Source: Helopsaltes ochotensis
Taxonomy: Eukaryota > Chordata > Aves > Passeriformes > Locustellidae
Assembly: GCA_013400155.1 (NCBI GenBank)
Contig: VXBM01000285.1
Coordinates: 159,211-223,210, forward strand
DNA length: 64,000 bases
Reading direction: 5' to 3'
Under the pieces are notes generated by a model that was not told the origin of the DNA, made no database searches, and saw only the letters and a program-made list of their open reading frames with translations. Below, piece after piece: positions 36,544-49,649 of this stretch. The stretch's first letter is position 1. The number at the start of each line of letters is the position of its first letter. Made by a program: the position numbers and the translations under genes.

Positions 36544-37439
36544 TCTATTCAGTGAAGTGGCTACAGGTCCTTGATTGCTTCCATCCCGTTTTGTCTTGGG
36601 GCTGTTATTTTTGCTTTCTTGGGTTAGATGCTTTTATGGATATTAGCTTCCCCTTTCATCTTGGAGCCTTGAATATTTTGGTACCAGATAGTGCTAAACC
36701 AGCCTTTGTATGAGAAGAAATTTTGCTCGGCCAACGATCAAGGAAATCTGGCTCGGTTGCCTTTTGTAATATTTGCTGATTAACTTCCAGTTTACTTTAT
36801 CTTCCTCAGTTTTCTTGCTGTAAGAGCAACAGCAGCAAACTTGTTCATGGTTGAGTTTACACCAGTGATACACTCAAAAAAGGAAGAGGCTTTTTCAACC
36901 TTGACCTGCAGTAATCCAGCTAACCAAATGTGTGGAGAGAAGCTCAACCCTTGAAACGAGACACTCAAAATTTTCAAGGTCAGAGGAATAAAAACTATTG
37001 TGCATTTTTTTGCTGCTTTAGCAGAAACAGCTCTGTGGACCTCTAGTGGTCTAATGATCAGACTTTTAGCCACAGCTTTATGTGGAATGTAGCTTTAACA
37101 CATTTCAGAAGTTGTTCTAAGTTTGTAAACCTGGTCTCTGTATGTTGAACTGCTTTACTGAAGAAATGCTGGGTTCTTTGGCACTTAATTGTCAAAAGCT
37201 GAGCAACTTTGGAAAATCTAACTAAAAACCTCTTGTCCAGCAAAAGGGGGAAAATAGTCCACCCAGTCAAAAGAAAATGCAGGCATAAAGGAAGAACCTA
37301 AGGTCAGATTTCACCCCAAGTTTGGTGCCTTGAGTTCTCAAAAAAACATCACGCCACATTTCGCTCAGACTTGGACTTCGCAGAAATTTTTTTCTCTGAA
37401 AAATGTTCTACCAAGTGCAATGTTTTTCCTCCACCAAGA

Positions 37440-37452
37440 TGTGTGTGTGTGT
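37440..37452. repeat. (TG)n microsatellite
   Basis: Six and a half TG units; short and perfect. Confidence 0.9.
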
Positions 37453-40400
37453 AATGCAGAAGGTGATATCCTTTACATCCCCAGCACGCCCACGTTTTCC
37501 CAGGACATCAGGAGCCGGTTCAGTGACAGGCTGGGAGCTGTCACCCAGAACACACGAGGGGAGCGGATTCTGAAACCACACAGTGGGAAACACTGGAAAG
37601 AGGAAAGTTTCTCAAAGTCTCCATTTTAATAATGTGAGTGGATCCAAATCATTGCTTGAAGTGTTGATTTCGGTTGTCAAGCCGATGTTTCTCTCTGCTT
37701 GGAGGCAGTTTTTTGAGCCCAGCCCTGGAGTGCAGGATGCAGAGGCTGCGCATCCCACCTGGCCCCCTGCTCTAATACAGACCTGATGCTGTGGAAACAC
37801 CAGGGAAGAGGGGATCCAATCCCAGTTTATTGATGCACCGTCCCAAACAGTTCATAAAACAGTGCTCTTTTCTTTAAATTGCAAGTCAGTCCTCACAACA
37901 GAGCATTGTATGACCACTCATTTGCATGTATTCTTCCCTGCATTTGGATGTCTGGTTCTCTAAAACCAGATTTTATTGCAGAAGTGACTACAGAATAGTA
38001 GTCAGAGCATCAGAAGTTAGGTACCTGAAAGGACAATTGTGGGTTTTTTATATGAGATTAGGCTGTGACAATCCCCATAACAAACTGGAAGGGGGAAAAT
38101 TCCAATCATCCTGTGCTTATCAGCTGCAGCAGATAGAGAAAATGTGGTAGACAGACAGACTGGCTGCCCTACATCCCTAACGTGCAGTCGTGGCAGAGGA
38201 GAGGACTGGCCCATCATTTCTTTTGGGAATGTAAGTTTTCATGGATCTGATCACGAAATTTCCAGCAGTTCTTTAAAATGAAGCTGCTGTTGGAAATAAA
38301 GGGTTCAGTGTCAAGTCATGCTTCAGAGGATTTGGAAGCAGCGCTTGTATTCAGGTTGCCAGTGTTGTTTCTTACAGGTACCAGTCACTTCACAGGAAAC
38401 CTTATTTAAATGGAAATGGGCTAGCAAAGCTAAAGGCACAGCATCAGGATTTCTTGCACCTTTATTAACATTGTGAAAGTGTCTGTGGGTGGTTTTATTT
38501 TTTCCTTTCTAATTTCAGTTTTTCTGGTGGAAGGGATAGGTTACTTTTTTTTTAATCACTTGGAGTTGCTGGGAGGTGTTTGAAACAAAGATGATGGACC
38601 AGCCTCCCTGGTGTCCGTGGCATGGCTGTGTGTGCAGTTCTTACCTTGCAGAGCTCTTTGGGCTCAGCTCCTGGGGTGAGGGGAAGGAAGAAAAGTGATG
38701 CTGCCTGAGGAGCATTTCAAGCAATCTGTGTGCACAGAGCCCCAGATTTCAGATTTCTCTGATGTTTGTTGTCATTTGTCTTGCTCTCAAATTTTGCATT
38801 GCCTTTAGAGGAGTTCACCCTCACCTTTAGAGGCACTGGTTTGGTTCTTTTCATCCTGAAGTGGCTGAGTTCCCTGTGTAGCCGTGGCCACTGCTTTTGG
38901 AGATGGAGTTTGGACCTCGGCCCATTTCTGCTGACTAATTCAGTGCTTGTGATGTGAGGAGGCCACAATTAGTAGGTGAGAGACTGATGCTGGCACACAG
39001 AAGATGAGAGAAGGCAGTGGAAGGACAGGATGCCACTCAGCAATGTCTGAAACAGAAGACAAAGATCTGCTGTGCACGTTGGGGTCCCTTCCAGCAGGAA
39101 AGTGGGCCCTTGTCTTGTGGGACAATGTTAGGGCACAGAGCCATCCTGCATGCTTGGAATGGGGAGATTAACAAATGAGCTCATTCCTACTGAAACTCTA
39201 GCACTCTGAGCATATTACTACTATGGATTAATGCAATTTATTTTTGTCACTGACTGATTCATAGGGTGTTCTCCTGCAATTTGCAAAAGCAGCTCGTGAA
39301 TCATTTAAGTAGGAATTATAAAATTAAATGCTTCTTTCCTCTTCTGACGCTAGTCCTTGGAGCCAGGCTATCTGGGGGAGGTGTGAGGGAAGGGTGTGTG
39401 ACTGTGCACAAAGAGTCATGTCAGCAGTTTCTCCTCTGCTTCTCTCAGGTCAGAGCTTGGAGGACATTAGGATGTCAAGGAACCCTCTTGCTCTGCTTCA
39501 CATGCTCACGTTGGAGAGAGGGTTGCCTCTCACTCCCCAGCTTTGCACGGGTTGGGTGGATCAAGTGCTATGTCTATTTTATGTGACCACCTCTGTTTTG
39601 TGTTTAAGACCCACTTGCACTGCTCTCCTGGAAGATTTCGGGCTGCCTGCAGCCAAATTTCCCAGACAGGCACCAGCTTGGTACCGTGGGTGTCTGGCTT
39701 TAGCTGATAACCCTGAGCATGGCCACCTCCTTTGGCAGACCATGGATAAAGGCTGTGGCCACCTCAGCCTGCCCAGAGCACCCATCCTGCGGATGGCCAG
39801 GTGTTATCTGCTCCTCCTGTGTGCCTCCCAGCCTCCCTGGGACTGCCATCACACCGTGGTGCTAAGCTCAGGTTAACTGCTCTTCCAGGAGCTGTTCTTC
39901 CTTCACGTTTGGAGTCAGTATTTCAGGAATTACTGGCTTATTCTTCCTTCCTGCCTCCTCTTGTGGGCCAGTGGTTGATTCTGCCTGTGCCCCAAAGCAC
40001 TTCAGTCACTCGATATTCTTCCCTTTGTTAGCACCCTGACACTTTGGAGTGGGGTTCTGGGGCTGGGTTTGGTGATGTGCTGAGTATTTCCCGCTCCTGC
40101 TGGGATCCTCTCAACCCTAAAGGGCACTTCTACAGTCTGTGTTTTTAAAGAGCAATGAGTTGGGTATTTAATTGAATAAACTGAGACCTAAAAGGGTGGC
40201 ACCTTCTAGCAGGTGGACCAGTGAACACTGCAAATTGTGGGAGAGCCAGAACATTTCTACAATATGATGTCAAAAATAATGTCTGAGATAATTTGATTCA
40301 TTAGCTGGAAACACTGAATCTGTTTTACCTATAGTGTACCTTTTCCAAAGGGACATAGCAAGTGAAAACATGAGGTGTTGTTTCATTAGAGTATTCCTCA

Positions 40401-42185
40401 ATTTGCAGGGTTTTCTCTTTTGTTTTTCTTTAAATGACTGTGCTGTAGCTTTAAACCCCCAGAATATTGTAAACATATTGCAAGCATATGCTTTCCATGC
40501 AGAAAACCACAAAACAATAAACCTAATGTTGAAAACCACATTAAAACAAGGGAAAATCACTTCACTAATGTTTTGTTTCATACAATTTTTTAAGACTTGG
40601 AATGGAGTTAGAGTCCATTCTCTTGGCTGCTAATCAAAGAGTCAGCATGCTTCACATAGGAAAAATGTAAACTTTAGAGGGCCAAGGATTTTACTTTCAA
40701 TGCCCCTTTCAGACAGTGGTTTTTATGGGTTAACAAATGTTAGCCAATACTTCTTTGACAGAGACAATCAGGATTTGGGTATCTGAGAGTAGCTGAGTTC
40801 CCTTCGGGGGACCTGGAATCACTTAGTTCTTGTTAGGCCAGTGATTAGAGTTGTTGAGTTTTCAGTGTGTCACCATTTTTGTAACCTGTTAAGGAAATAA
40901 ACAATATTTACAAAGGGAAATAAATTAATGTGGATTCCTCAGTTAATTGCATTCATGTCTTCCTAAATCAAGATGCTTTATTTGGATTTGCTGGAGGGCT
41001 ACAATTCTTGTCAAAGGCTGATTGATTTGGACTTTTCTGAGCCTTCATCTGGATCTGATTCCCTCTTGTAAAGTCGACTAACAACAGAAACATCTGATAA
41101 AAGGGCTTTTCACTTGGAGCCCTTTACAACTGTAATTGCAAATTATCAGCCTGAATTAAGATAGGGGAAAATTATTAGTAAAAAGGTACTTGGCTCAATA
41201 AGTTCCATACATTGTAATTTTAGCTAAGAGTCTTCTGGCTGCTTTCACATTACATCCCCTGATTATTCAGAAGCATGCCTGTTGGTCTCAAACTCAATTA
41301 GATGATCTCCTTTGTCTGTGAGCTCACCTCTGGTTTTAGCATTTAGAAAGCCTTTTGGAGGTTTGGAAGACTTGACGAGGCCATGCCAGGCACAGGGGCC
41401 AGGCACTGCCCTGCCTTCCCTGGCTGGATCACCTGCCCTGGGGAGAGCTCAGGTGAGTGCACAGGGACTGGGAAAGGTCACAGGGGAGCTTTGCACTCCT
41501 TAGGGCAATACAGGGATGGCACAAATGGGAGCAAACCAGTGCTCCTTGGCATTTCCCAGTGCCTGAGGGAGAATCCAGAAATGAGGGAATGTGAAGTGGG
41601 GGTTCATAGTGTTGAGTGCAGTCACCGATCAGGAGGCCACTTCCCTCTTGCCTGGGAGTACAAAACAAAACCAAAGCAAGTCAGGGACACTCCTGCCACT
41701 GAAACTGCTACTGAAGGGTGTTCTGGTGCCATGGATGGGTGCAGTGTGGGAGTAGAGACTTGTTTGGCTATTCAGTGTCTTCCTTTAACAGTTGTCATGG
41801 GGGTGAGGCACCTGATTCTCCCTGCACTGCTGGATTTCTGTATCGAACATCCCTCCTTGAAGGTGTCAAGTCATTTGCTCTGTGTGGGGTGTGATCCAGA
41901 GCCTGTGAGAACCTCGAAGCGAGCAGTCAGTAGATGTCAGTAGAAACTGAACCATTTCTCACCCTGTGGGGGTGGGCTCTCCCCTCAATTCACCAGAGCT
42001 GGAAGTGTCTTGTTTGTATTTCAGTTCTTGATGATTCTTCTCCTGGTCAATGCTCTCTGTGCACACTCCCAAGCAAACCATGTAAGCACAAATTCTCCGT
42101 TTCCCTTAGGTTTATTTCTCAGGCACTAAACTTCTGCCTGGCCCTGCAGCTGATCTCTTGCCTCTGTTGTTGACTGGCTTCCCTT

Positions 42186-42246
42186 GTAGAAATGGTAAGG
42201 TTGGAAAAGACCTCTGAGATCAAGGACTCCAACCAAACAGACCCTG
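42186..42246 (-). repeat. CR1-like 3' end on the minus strand
   Basis: The + strand reads gaaatggtaaggttggaaaa, then gacctctgagatcaaggact and ccaaccaaacaga. This is the reverse complement of the variant CR1 tail in which ttggactcgatgatctcagaggtcttttccaacct precedes the terminal repeat. Only about 60 bases are recognisable. An LTR fragment with a similar end is a less likely alternative. Confidence 0.72.
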
Positions 42247-45200
42247 CAGAGGCTCTGCTGCTGCAAAGTGTTCAGGGCTGTAGCTTTTATTCTTGGCTAT
42301 CACCTGCCTTCCCTCAGAACTCCCATTTGCTCCTGTGATAAGCCTGGCTGTTGATACCTTCAGTAAGGTGGATATGTGTAACCTGCATAAGCATGCTCTT
42401 CAGCCTGGTGGAGTTCTGCCTTCATTTTGACTCCTAAACCTGCCTAGCTTTCAGTTTTAGTTGCTCTAGCTGTTCCTTAAGTATTTCCCACTTTGATTTT
42501 GGTGATTAATTTCCAAGACCTTCTATAGAGTCCTCATTGATGTTCTCCAGGGCATTTTCAATCTACTGCTCAAAGGGAGAAAAATCTGTACATTCTTTTC
42601 TCGAGTCCTTACAGTCTCCTCACGAGCTCCTCAGATCTGCTGATAAGATCAGAATGCTCCTAAACATCTGATGGATGTAATTATGGCTAGCCTGATTCTG
42701 AACTGTGAAGATTAGGAGCACCACAGTGCTCAATAGTGTTGGCTGCTCAGCAAATCACGCTGGGGAGTTCCTCCTCTCCTGACACATGTTCACCCTGCCT
42801 TGCTGTGCCTTAGTGACATCTCAACCAGTGTCTGAGTCATTGGAATTTTGGAGTGATCGGCCTCCTGGCTTCTGCCTCAGGGTTTGGTTTTTGTTCCTTT
42901 TCTTAAAGATGTGTAGCAACATCCCCAATCCATAGCCCAAATTTAGTATCCTGAATCTCTGCCCAAATAATCGTCAGATGAAAAGTTTTTAAGCTGTTTC
43001 CTTTTCTCTCTGGGTTCTGTTTTCCCATCTGTCTTTCCAGCAAGAGCCATTTGCTCTCCCCCCTCCTCCAGAGAGGATCCTCTCTGCAATGCTAAGGAGG
43101 GACTGAGGAGGGAATGCTGCGTTGTTGCCACCTCTCCAGGGGATGGGGCCGGGCACCTGGCAGGTTGGTGCTTCTCATCTGCCATCTCAGGCTGCAAACG
43201 TTTATTTTTTTCATTAAAAAATTCCACAAGACATTTAGCTGCTTTGATTGAAAGTGCTGTCAAGGAGTGAATGAAGTGTAACCAGTGCAGAAGAATACTC
43301 TTGTCTCTGCAGGGAGCTGGGAGCAGGTGCTTGGGTGGGAGGACAGGCTGCTCTGTGCTGCTGAGCGCAGTCCAGGGAAGCTGCTGAACCACAAAACCAC
43401 TGGAGTCTGGGAGGGTTTCCAGGTCAAGGATTGCCTTGTGCTTGTCCTGTACACTTCCACACACGGCAGCCATTGGCTGCTGTGCAAGTTGGGATCCCAG
43501 GGAACCTGTGACATGGGTCTGACTGAATTCTTAAAGGGGTATTTTATGTCTTAAATTCTTCGTGTGGAAGAGATTCTCCTGTTTACTGTGATGGCACCTC
43601 GTGTAGCAGGTGACAACCTGAGCTGTTGTTTCTTATCTCCCATCTCCTCAGTCCAACTGAGCAGCCTGAGCGCAGTTCCTGGACTTTATCTGAAGGCTTT
43701 ATCTCCTCCTTCCTTCATGAGGCAAACCAGACCAAACTGAGGGGGTTGCTGGCCCTCAGTGCCTTCCTGAGTACAGATTTTAAAAACTTTTCAGGCAGGA
43801 TTTCTTTGTATGTGATACTTTGACAGTGTTTGCCTCCTCTATCTCATTTTAACTCTTTCTCTTCCCTATGAACCAGTTTCTTTGCCCTGTTATAATAAGG
43901 TTGTCATATTCTTATGCAGAAGGAAATTTGTGTGGCCTTAGGTAACCCAAACTCCTAAATTTTGAGCCTTACCAAGTGTTACTTACATATTTTTGAGCAA
44001 AACAGTGCTGGCTTAGGTGTTGCATGACAAAAGAGGGCAACCTTGTGCTGGAGGAGCCATTGAGTGGCAAGTGCTTGATGGAAATGTCAGAATTCCTGAG
44101 CGTCCTCATTGTGAATTGAGGCAGACCCAGATGAAGTACTGTGAATCACAAGGATATTCAAAGCCTAATCCAGGAGATGTAGTTCAGGTCTATGTTGTGC
44201 ACCAGCCATAAAGCAGGGTGGATTTTTTCTAGGCCATAATTTTCCCCTCCTATCACATTGGATTGGATCGGTGCTCTTTTTCCTTTAGCACCTTTGTTTT
44301 CAAACTGTCCTTTCCCTGTGTCTAAATGTACATCCCACCTGCCTGAGGCAGGTACAGCCCGTGTGCAAGCTGGTCAGGAGGGCTGTTCTGCCAGTTCCCT
44401 CTGCTTGCCCGAGGACCAGGAAATCCCCTGTGCGAGTCTGGCCATTCTATCCCTCCTTTCTCTCATTCCACTTTGACTCAGCAGGTTTCAGAGGAAGCTT
44501 AGATTTTCATCTGGCACGGAAGGGAAAACAGTTACCTTCCCATCCCGGCTCTTTGTAGAAGGGCTCTAAATGACCATCACAGCTGTGTGGAATGTCTGCA
44601 GAAGAACAGGATCCATCCTGCCCCGTGCCTGCTGCCCCCATTCCCGCGCAGATGGATGGGAAGGCGCCTGGGAAGTGACAGCCTGGTGCCACAGCCGCCG
44701 GGAGCAGCTGCAAGTGCAGCACACCATGGAACTGCCTTGCATGGGAGAACAGCCGTCCCTTATTCCCTCCTGGATCGTCTGCCTGGGTCGCTCTTGGATT
44801 TGCAGTTCCTCTTTCATCTGAGACTTGGCAGGCGGTGCTTTCCTGCTTCGTTGAGCTCTTTTTCAGAGAGAGACAAAGATTTCACTTTTTTTGGTTTTTT
44901 TTTTCTTTAAGGGGGTGTGGAGAACAAGTCATTTGCAATCCATAATTTGGTCCCAAATTGAGAGCAGCAAAACTTTCCAGGAAAGGATGAGTCCCCCTTT
45001 GGCATGAAATTCAGTGGTTTTCGTTGTTTCTGGTTCATTGCCTGACTTTTCAGAGATTGCTGAGCATATGCAGCTCTGCCCAAATTCACTGGGATACAGA
45101 GACTGAGGACTCCTGGAAGTCACACCTTCCTTGTTTAACTTAAACTCATCTTACTGGCTCACTGGAGGAACTAAACTTTAATAAGTGGCAGATTTATGTC

Positions 45201-46807
45201 ATCCTTTAAATGGCTTGCACCTCACACTGCATTTTCTTTTGATTAATATCAGGCAATGATTTAATCAACACTTTTAGTTACAAGCACATTTCATTCCTGG
45301 CTGGAAGTTATAAATCAGCAAACTCTACGAAAGGATGTAAATAGAAACTTACAGAATTAATTTGTCAGCCAAGAGGTTCTAGTTTGTCACAACTGTTACT
45401 CTAACCATGAGAACGTGTTTTTACAATTAGAAAGAAATGTTCACTTCAAATAGTGTATTACATTAAATAGAAAAAATATGCTGTCAGATTGGAACTCGAG
45501 CTGGGGTTATGGTGGAAGCAACTGAATAAACCAATGAGGAGAAACTGAAATAGGATTTTTCTCTGTAAACCTGTTCAGTGAGTTGCCCAAAATATATTGT
45601 GTGTGTAATTGAATATAATCCAAATACAAGGTAAACCAAATGAAAGCAAAACAAAACCATAATCAAGGCGGTAAGGAATAACATTAAAGTAAATTGCCAA
45701 TTATATTGAGAATTTGGGGAAAAAAAACCCAGCTGGTGAAAAGTACTTACTACAGGGTGTTTAGAACGTCTGACGTGGTGGGTCTGGAAATGCTTCCCAT
45801 AATTCCAGTTGCTATGTTTGTTTTAATTACATGCTCTGTGTGTTTTGACCAAATACATGAAACAACAAAAATTATAAGCTTGTAAAGAAATTGATTAAAT
45901 TTAATTAGACTTTGACAGAAACAAAGAGTTTGAGTTAGATAGAAACAATGGATAATAATAAATAATTGGGAGAAAAATGGCTAAGCCCGTTTACTAACTC
46001 TCTTTAAAGAAACAAGAGCTTTAGCAGCTCCAACCTGAGGTGGGAAGGTCCAGAATCCAGGGGAATCTCCCCAAGGCTTTCCAGAGATAGGGGACAGAGA
46101 GGTGCTGATCCACAGGGACTGAACCACAGGGATCAAAAGAAAACTGCAAGAAGTAAAGGAAGTCATTGCCTTGTCAATGATGTGATTGATAACTGGAAAT
46201 CCTGGAAAAATAACTGATGAGCCATGCAGATACAGGAATTACATGTCTAAGGAACTGGTTCAATGGATGTATGAATCCATTGCAAAGCAAGCAGATGGAA
46301 TATTTGCAAGATCCCAGCTCAAACTGCAGACTATAATTTATATTCCCAGTGTGGTAAAAATGTGAACATTTCTGTGCAATGAGATAAAGCCTTTGGGGAA
46401 GGTTGATACCCCCCAAAATGTGGTGGCCCCGGTGCCATAGCCTCCTCAACAGAGGGGAAATTGCTGTATGATTGTGGCTTTGGATGCTTAAACCTCTGAA
46501 TGGTTTCTAATCACTAACTGAAGGTGCTTTCAGTAACTCTGCCTGCTCTGCAGACTCCTCAGGGTGCCTGGGCTCGGTGTGGTGGTTTGCAGCAGTGGGT
46601 GCAAGTGTTTCTGCATTCTTGGGATGTGCTGGGAACGCTGCTGGGACAGTGGTGTAGGCAGAGGGCACTTGTGGCCGTGTGCTCCCCAGTGTTTCAACAT
46701 CAGCATGCATGTCTCAAACGGTTTTTTTTGGACCTAAGTGAGCAAAATTAAATGTAGCATTCAATTTGAGATGAGCTGCTGATTTATATAAAACACACAC
46801 AAGATTG
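42247..46807 (+). other. COL26A1 intron, unique and AT-rich sequence
   Basis: No exon was recognised. The segment 45170-45330 is repeat-free and carries several TAATCA/TGATTA words. From about 45480 to 46430 the + strand becomes A-rich (for example gaaagcaaaacaaaacca) and looks unlike its surroundings. It may be an unclassified retroelement, but I could not match it. A small CpG-richer patch lies at 44620-44710. Confidence 0.5.
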
Positions 46808-46955
46808 CCTGAAGTGGTTGTGGAGCCTCCAGTGTTGGAAATCTTTAAGAACCACTTAGGCAAACATGTCAGGAATGATAAGAGCTGAGCTGATGCTGCT
46901 TTGGGATGAGAGGCTGGGCAGATGGCCTCCCCAGGTCCTGGCCCCACGGCTGGAG
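46808..46955 (+). repeat. Older CR1 LINE 3' region
   Basis: The stretch reads ctgaagtggttgtggagcct, cca...ttggaaatctttaagaacca, then cttaggcaaacatgtcagga, followed by a gagctgatgctgctttggg...aggctgggcagatggcctcc-type end and ccaggtcctggcccc. This follows the CR1 3' region pattern (gaggttgtggagtctcc, gagatattcaagacc, cctgctttagcagg, ggactagatgacctcc.gaggtcccttccaaccc). Divergence is higher than for the copies near 8.2 and 33.8 kb, suggesting an older CR1 subfamily. Same direction as the EMI exon. Confidence 0.8.
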
Positions 46956-49649
46956 GTCAGAGAGGCATTTCAGAACAGAATAAAAAACAAAAATCAGACC
47001 TCTGCAGATCGGCTCTGGCCAAGAAACACGCCCACTGTTAGCAAGTACAAAAGGAGAATTTGAGCCACTTGCACTTCATGAGCCTGAAAAAAACCCTCCT
47101 GAAATAGCATCCAGTTGTTTAAGTGACTCAGATTTTTTTGCTTTGACAGCGTGCTTGGTAAGCTACATTGTTTTGAATGATTTGCTGCTCAGTTCTGTGA
47201 CATTTATTGCCTTTTGGATGAAAAGGAGAAAACTCCCCTAGGTCTGTTTAGAATTTGTTCATCTGTAATTTCCACGTATGTTTCCTTATTTAGCGGTTGG
47301 AGTTGGAAGTGTGTGTTGGCATTCCCTCCCTTCAAATTTATTGAGTTACACTCAGAAGAGCCTCTATTCCTCTCTGTTGGGCAATGTGTACAGAACAGCT
47401 TATTCAGCAGTTGCTAAATAGGTGATAGGTATGCGTGGTTTCTTTCCCTTTACTCCTCTGCCTCGTTCCCAGCCTTGCCTACAGTCTCATTTCGGGTTGG
47501 GAGCTTGCTCTGAGAGCTGCCCCGGCAGGATGTGCCTGGTGCCCAGGTGCAGCCCACTCGTGGTGTCCCAAAGGGGTCCCAAAGGGGTCCCAAAGGGGTC
47601 CCAAAGGGGTCCCAAAGGCCATGGCGCTGCCTGTGGGGCCGTGGGACTGGCAGTGGGGTGTGCTGGGAGGGAGGTGCTGGCCAGCCCCCCAGCTCCCAGC
47701 CCCAGCTGCAGGGAACGGGGCCAGAGGGGCCGGGGAAGAAGTTGATGTCATTGGGTTGACCTGGGACCCACCCACACACGTGCCCAGCGCCAGCGTGGAC
47801 GTGAGGGAGATGACTGTCATCTCCCACTGTGCACCCTGCAGCACCTCCTCCCTTCTGCTCTCACAGGGCTCGTGGCTGCTGACCTGCTGCTTCCAGCCGT
47901 GGGAAGGGGTTGGGATGGGACCTGTGGGTTCAGGAAGGTCACTGTCTTCTGGTGGAGTGACTCCAGACCTGTTACTCTTTTTCCTCAGTATTTTTTTGTC
48001 TAGACAGTTGCTCTTCTCTCTAACACATCTCATACGTGTCCCATGGCACCTGGACTGCAGGTGGGACAAGCTGCACATCTGGTGTGGGTGCTGGGAGTGA
48101 CCTCCTTCACTGCAGGGGTTTGCTGCAGGTATTTTCCATCCTGAGTTATAGCTGTGGCTATGGATGCCCTGCATCACTGTCATGCTGCAAAAGGAAGGCT
48201 AATGTGTGGCTTCTCAGACATGAAGGTTGAATATTCTTTTAAACAAAAAGTATTTTTTTCTTCATACTTGAAGACCCTTGAAGAGTTCAGAAGTCAGATC
48301 AGCATTAACACAAGAGGGAGGTTGATTAGATCTTAGTTCAACTACCAGTGTTCATGAAGAGTCTGTCCTATTGATAAGGAGTGAGAGCAGCGGGAGCTGT
48401 ACAAATCCCTCTAACAAGACTTGCTCTTGCAGAGAGAGAAAATTAGGCAAATATTTCACCAGTAAGGTAAAGTCACTTCAGATTAAGAGTGTGGGTGGAT
48501 GTGCCCACCTTCCAGCTGGCTTGCTGACTGAGGAAACGTCAGGCGACAGAAGCAATAAGCTCCAGAAAGAGCCCATGGGCTCCAAAAACCTCCACCAGAA
48601 TCGTGAACAGAGGTAGAAAAGTGCCAACATTCAAGTAATTCTTTCCAGAATGCTGCCAGAAATGATTTAATAATGTTCCACTCCTAGCAGTTCTTCCCCG
48701 TTGCCTTTCATTTCTGGAGGAAGTCCTAGTGGCATTTTCTGGACTAGACGTACCCCGACTGAGATCAGGCTTGAATTTCATCTCTTCCCCGTGTTGTTCC
48801 AGCCCGTTGTGAATCCTCATTCCCCACCCTCTGCAGGCTCATGAAAATTTCCGTTCTGGCCGCAGTGGTGTGAGCAACCTGGGGGCTGATTACTCATTTA
48901 AGCTCTTTTAATTTCCTCTGACCACTGTCTGGCAGAGCTCAAGGCTGCAGCACAGACTGTGGCCCTTTTTCCATGCAATTTGCAGTGTTTTTTCTCCTAG
49001 GTGAGGCCACTGAACGGGTCAGCCAGGAGAATCCAGCATTGCTGGAGGTTGTTTGAGATTTTAAGCTGCCTTTTACGCCTGTGAGCTTGTAGTGTTTGTT
49101 TGTAGGTCATCACTTCTGACTCTGCACAGGTTACTTGAACAAATCCGCTGCATGGTTCAGCCTTTTGGGTTAAGCTGGGAGATGGTGACTCAGAAGAGCC
49201 AGTGGTTGGTCTCAGACTGTGCCTTGCGCCTCCTAAAAGATCCTCTGCAACATTTGCTGGTCTGTGATGACAAAGATGGGAGAGATCCCTCATCTCACAT
49301 GGTTGTGGAAAATCTCCGCTCTGTTTAGACACACAGCTCCCAATTGTGTGTCTGATTTTATTTAGCCATTTTCACATGGCAAGGTTGGAGCCCAGCTGTT
49401 GAGTGTGTGGCAGACACAATCATTTAACAGAAAAATAAGTAAGTGAATAAATGCAGTTCATGTTCAGCTTCTCTGCCGTGGTTTGAAGACACTAATTCAG
49501 TTATCCTTGAGATCCTCCACAGATCATGGTAGGCTACCTGCAAAACTTTGAAAGAGAAATTGGTTCCAGTGTGTCTGTTTGGGGACAATCCCATTATTTA
49601 CACATAGGTTTAGGTTCCTCCCTTTCTTTTTAGTGTAGCTGATAAAATG
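46956..49649 (+). other. COL26A1 intron with a GC-rich block
   Basis: Unique sequence; no exon was recognised. A GC-rich block at about 47430-47900 contains the 11-bp minisatellite. The two longest open frames of the window, 47435-48100 (+) and 47479-48183 (-), overlap one another across this block. Their low-complexity translation over the minisatellite (GPKGVPKGSQ-type on +) only superficially resembles collagen and has no regular Gly-X-Y spacing. Confidence 0.55.
47562..47618. repeat. 11-bp minisatellite, about 5 copies
   Basis: Perfect aaaggggtccc units start at 47570, 47581, 47592 and 47603. They are preceded by a partial copy (ggtgtccc) and followed by aaagg. Because 11 is not a multiple of three, the array is read in all frames in turn, which explains the repetitive but shifting peptides it encodes. 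Confidence 0.95.

Larger units (their letters stand above)
33886..42185 (+). other. COL26A1 intron, unique sequence between CR1 fragments
   Basis: No exon was recognised. Small simple repeats: an (AAC)n run at 36527-36543 and a (TG)n run at 37440-37452. The segment 41075-41245 is AT-rich and repeat-free. The frames at 37330-37629, 39328-39876 and 41383-41943 were examined as exon candidates. The first lacks a usable donor before its stop, and the others have no recognisable protein content. Confidence 0.55.

Noticed and set aside
37330..37629. Exon-like frame with cagAAGGTGATATCC start and balanced composition
   Set aside because: The acceptor side is a GT repeat and not a pyrimidine tract, there is no donor before the in-frame stop, and the peptide matches nothing I recognise.
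39061..39105. Possible CR1 trace (gttggggtcccttccagcag)
   Set aside because: Only about 20 bases resemble the CR1 tail and there is no supporting sequence on either side.
47479..48183. 234-codon minus-strand open frame (and the 221-codon plus-strand frame over the same DNA)
   Set aside because: Both frames cross the 11-bp minisatellite and overlap each other in GC-rich DNA, where stops are rare. I see no family motif and no regular Gly-X-Y pattern.
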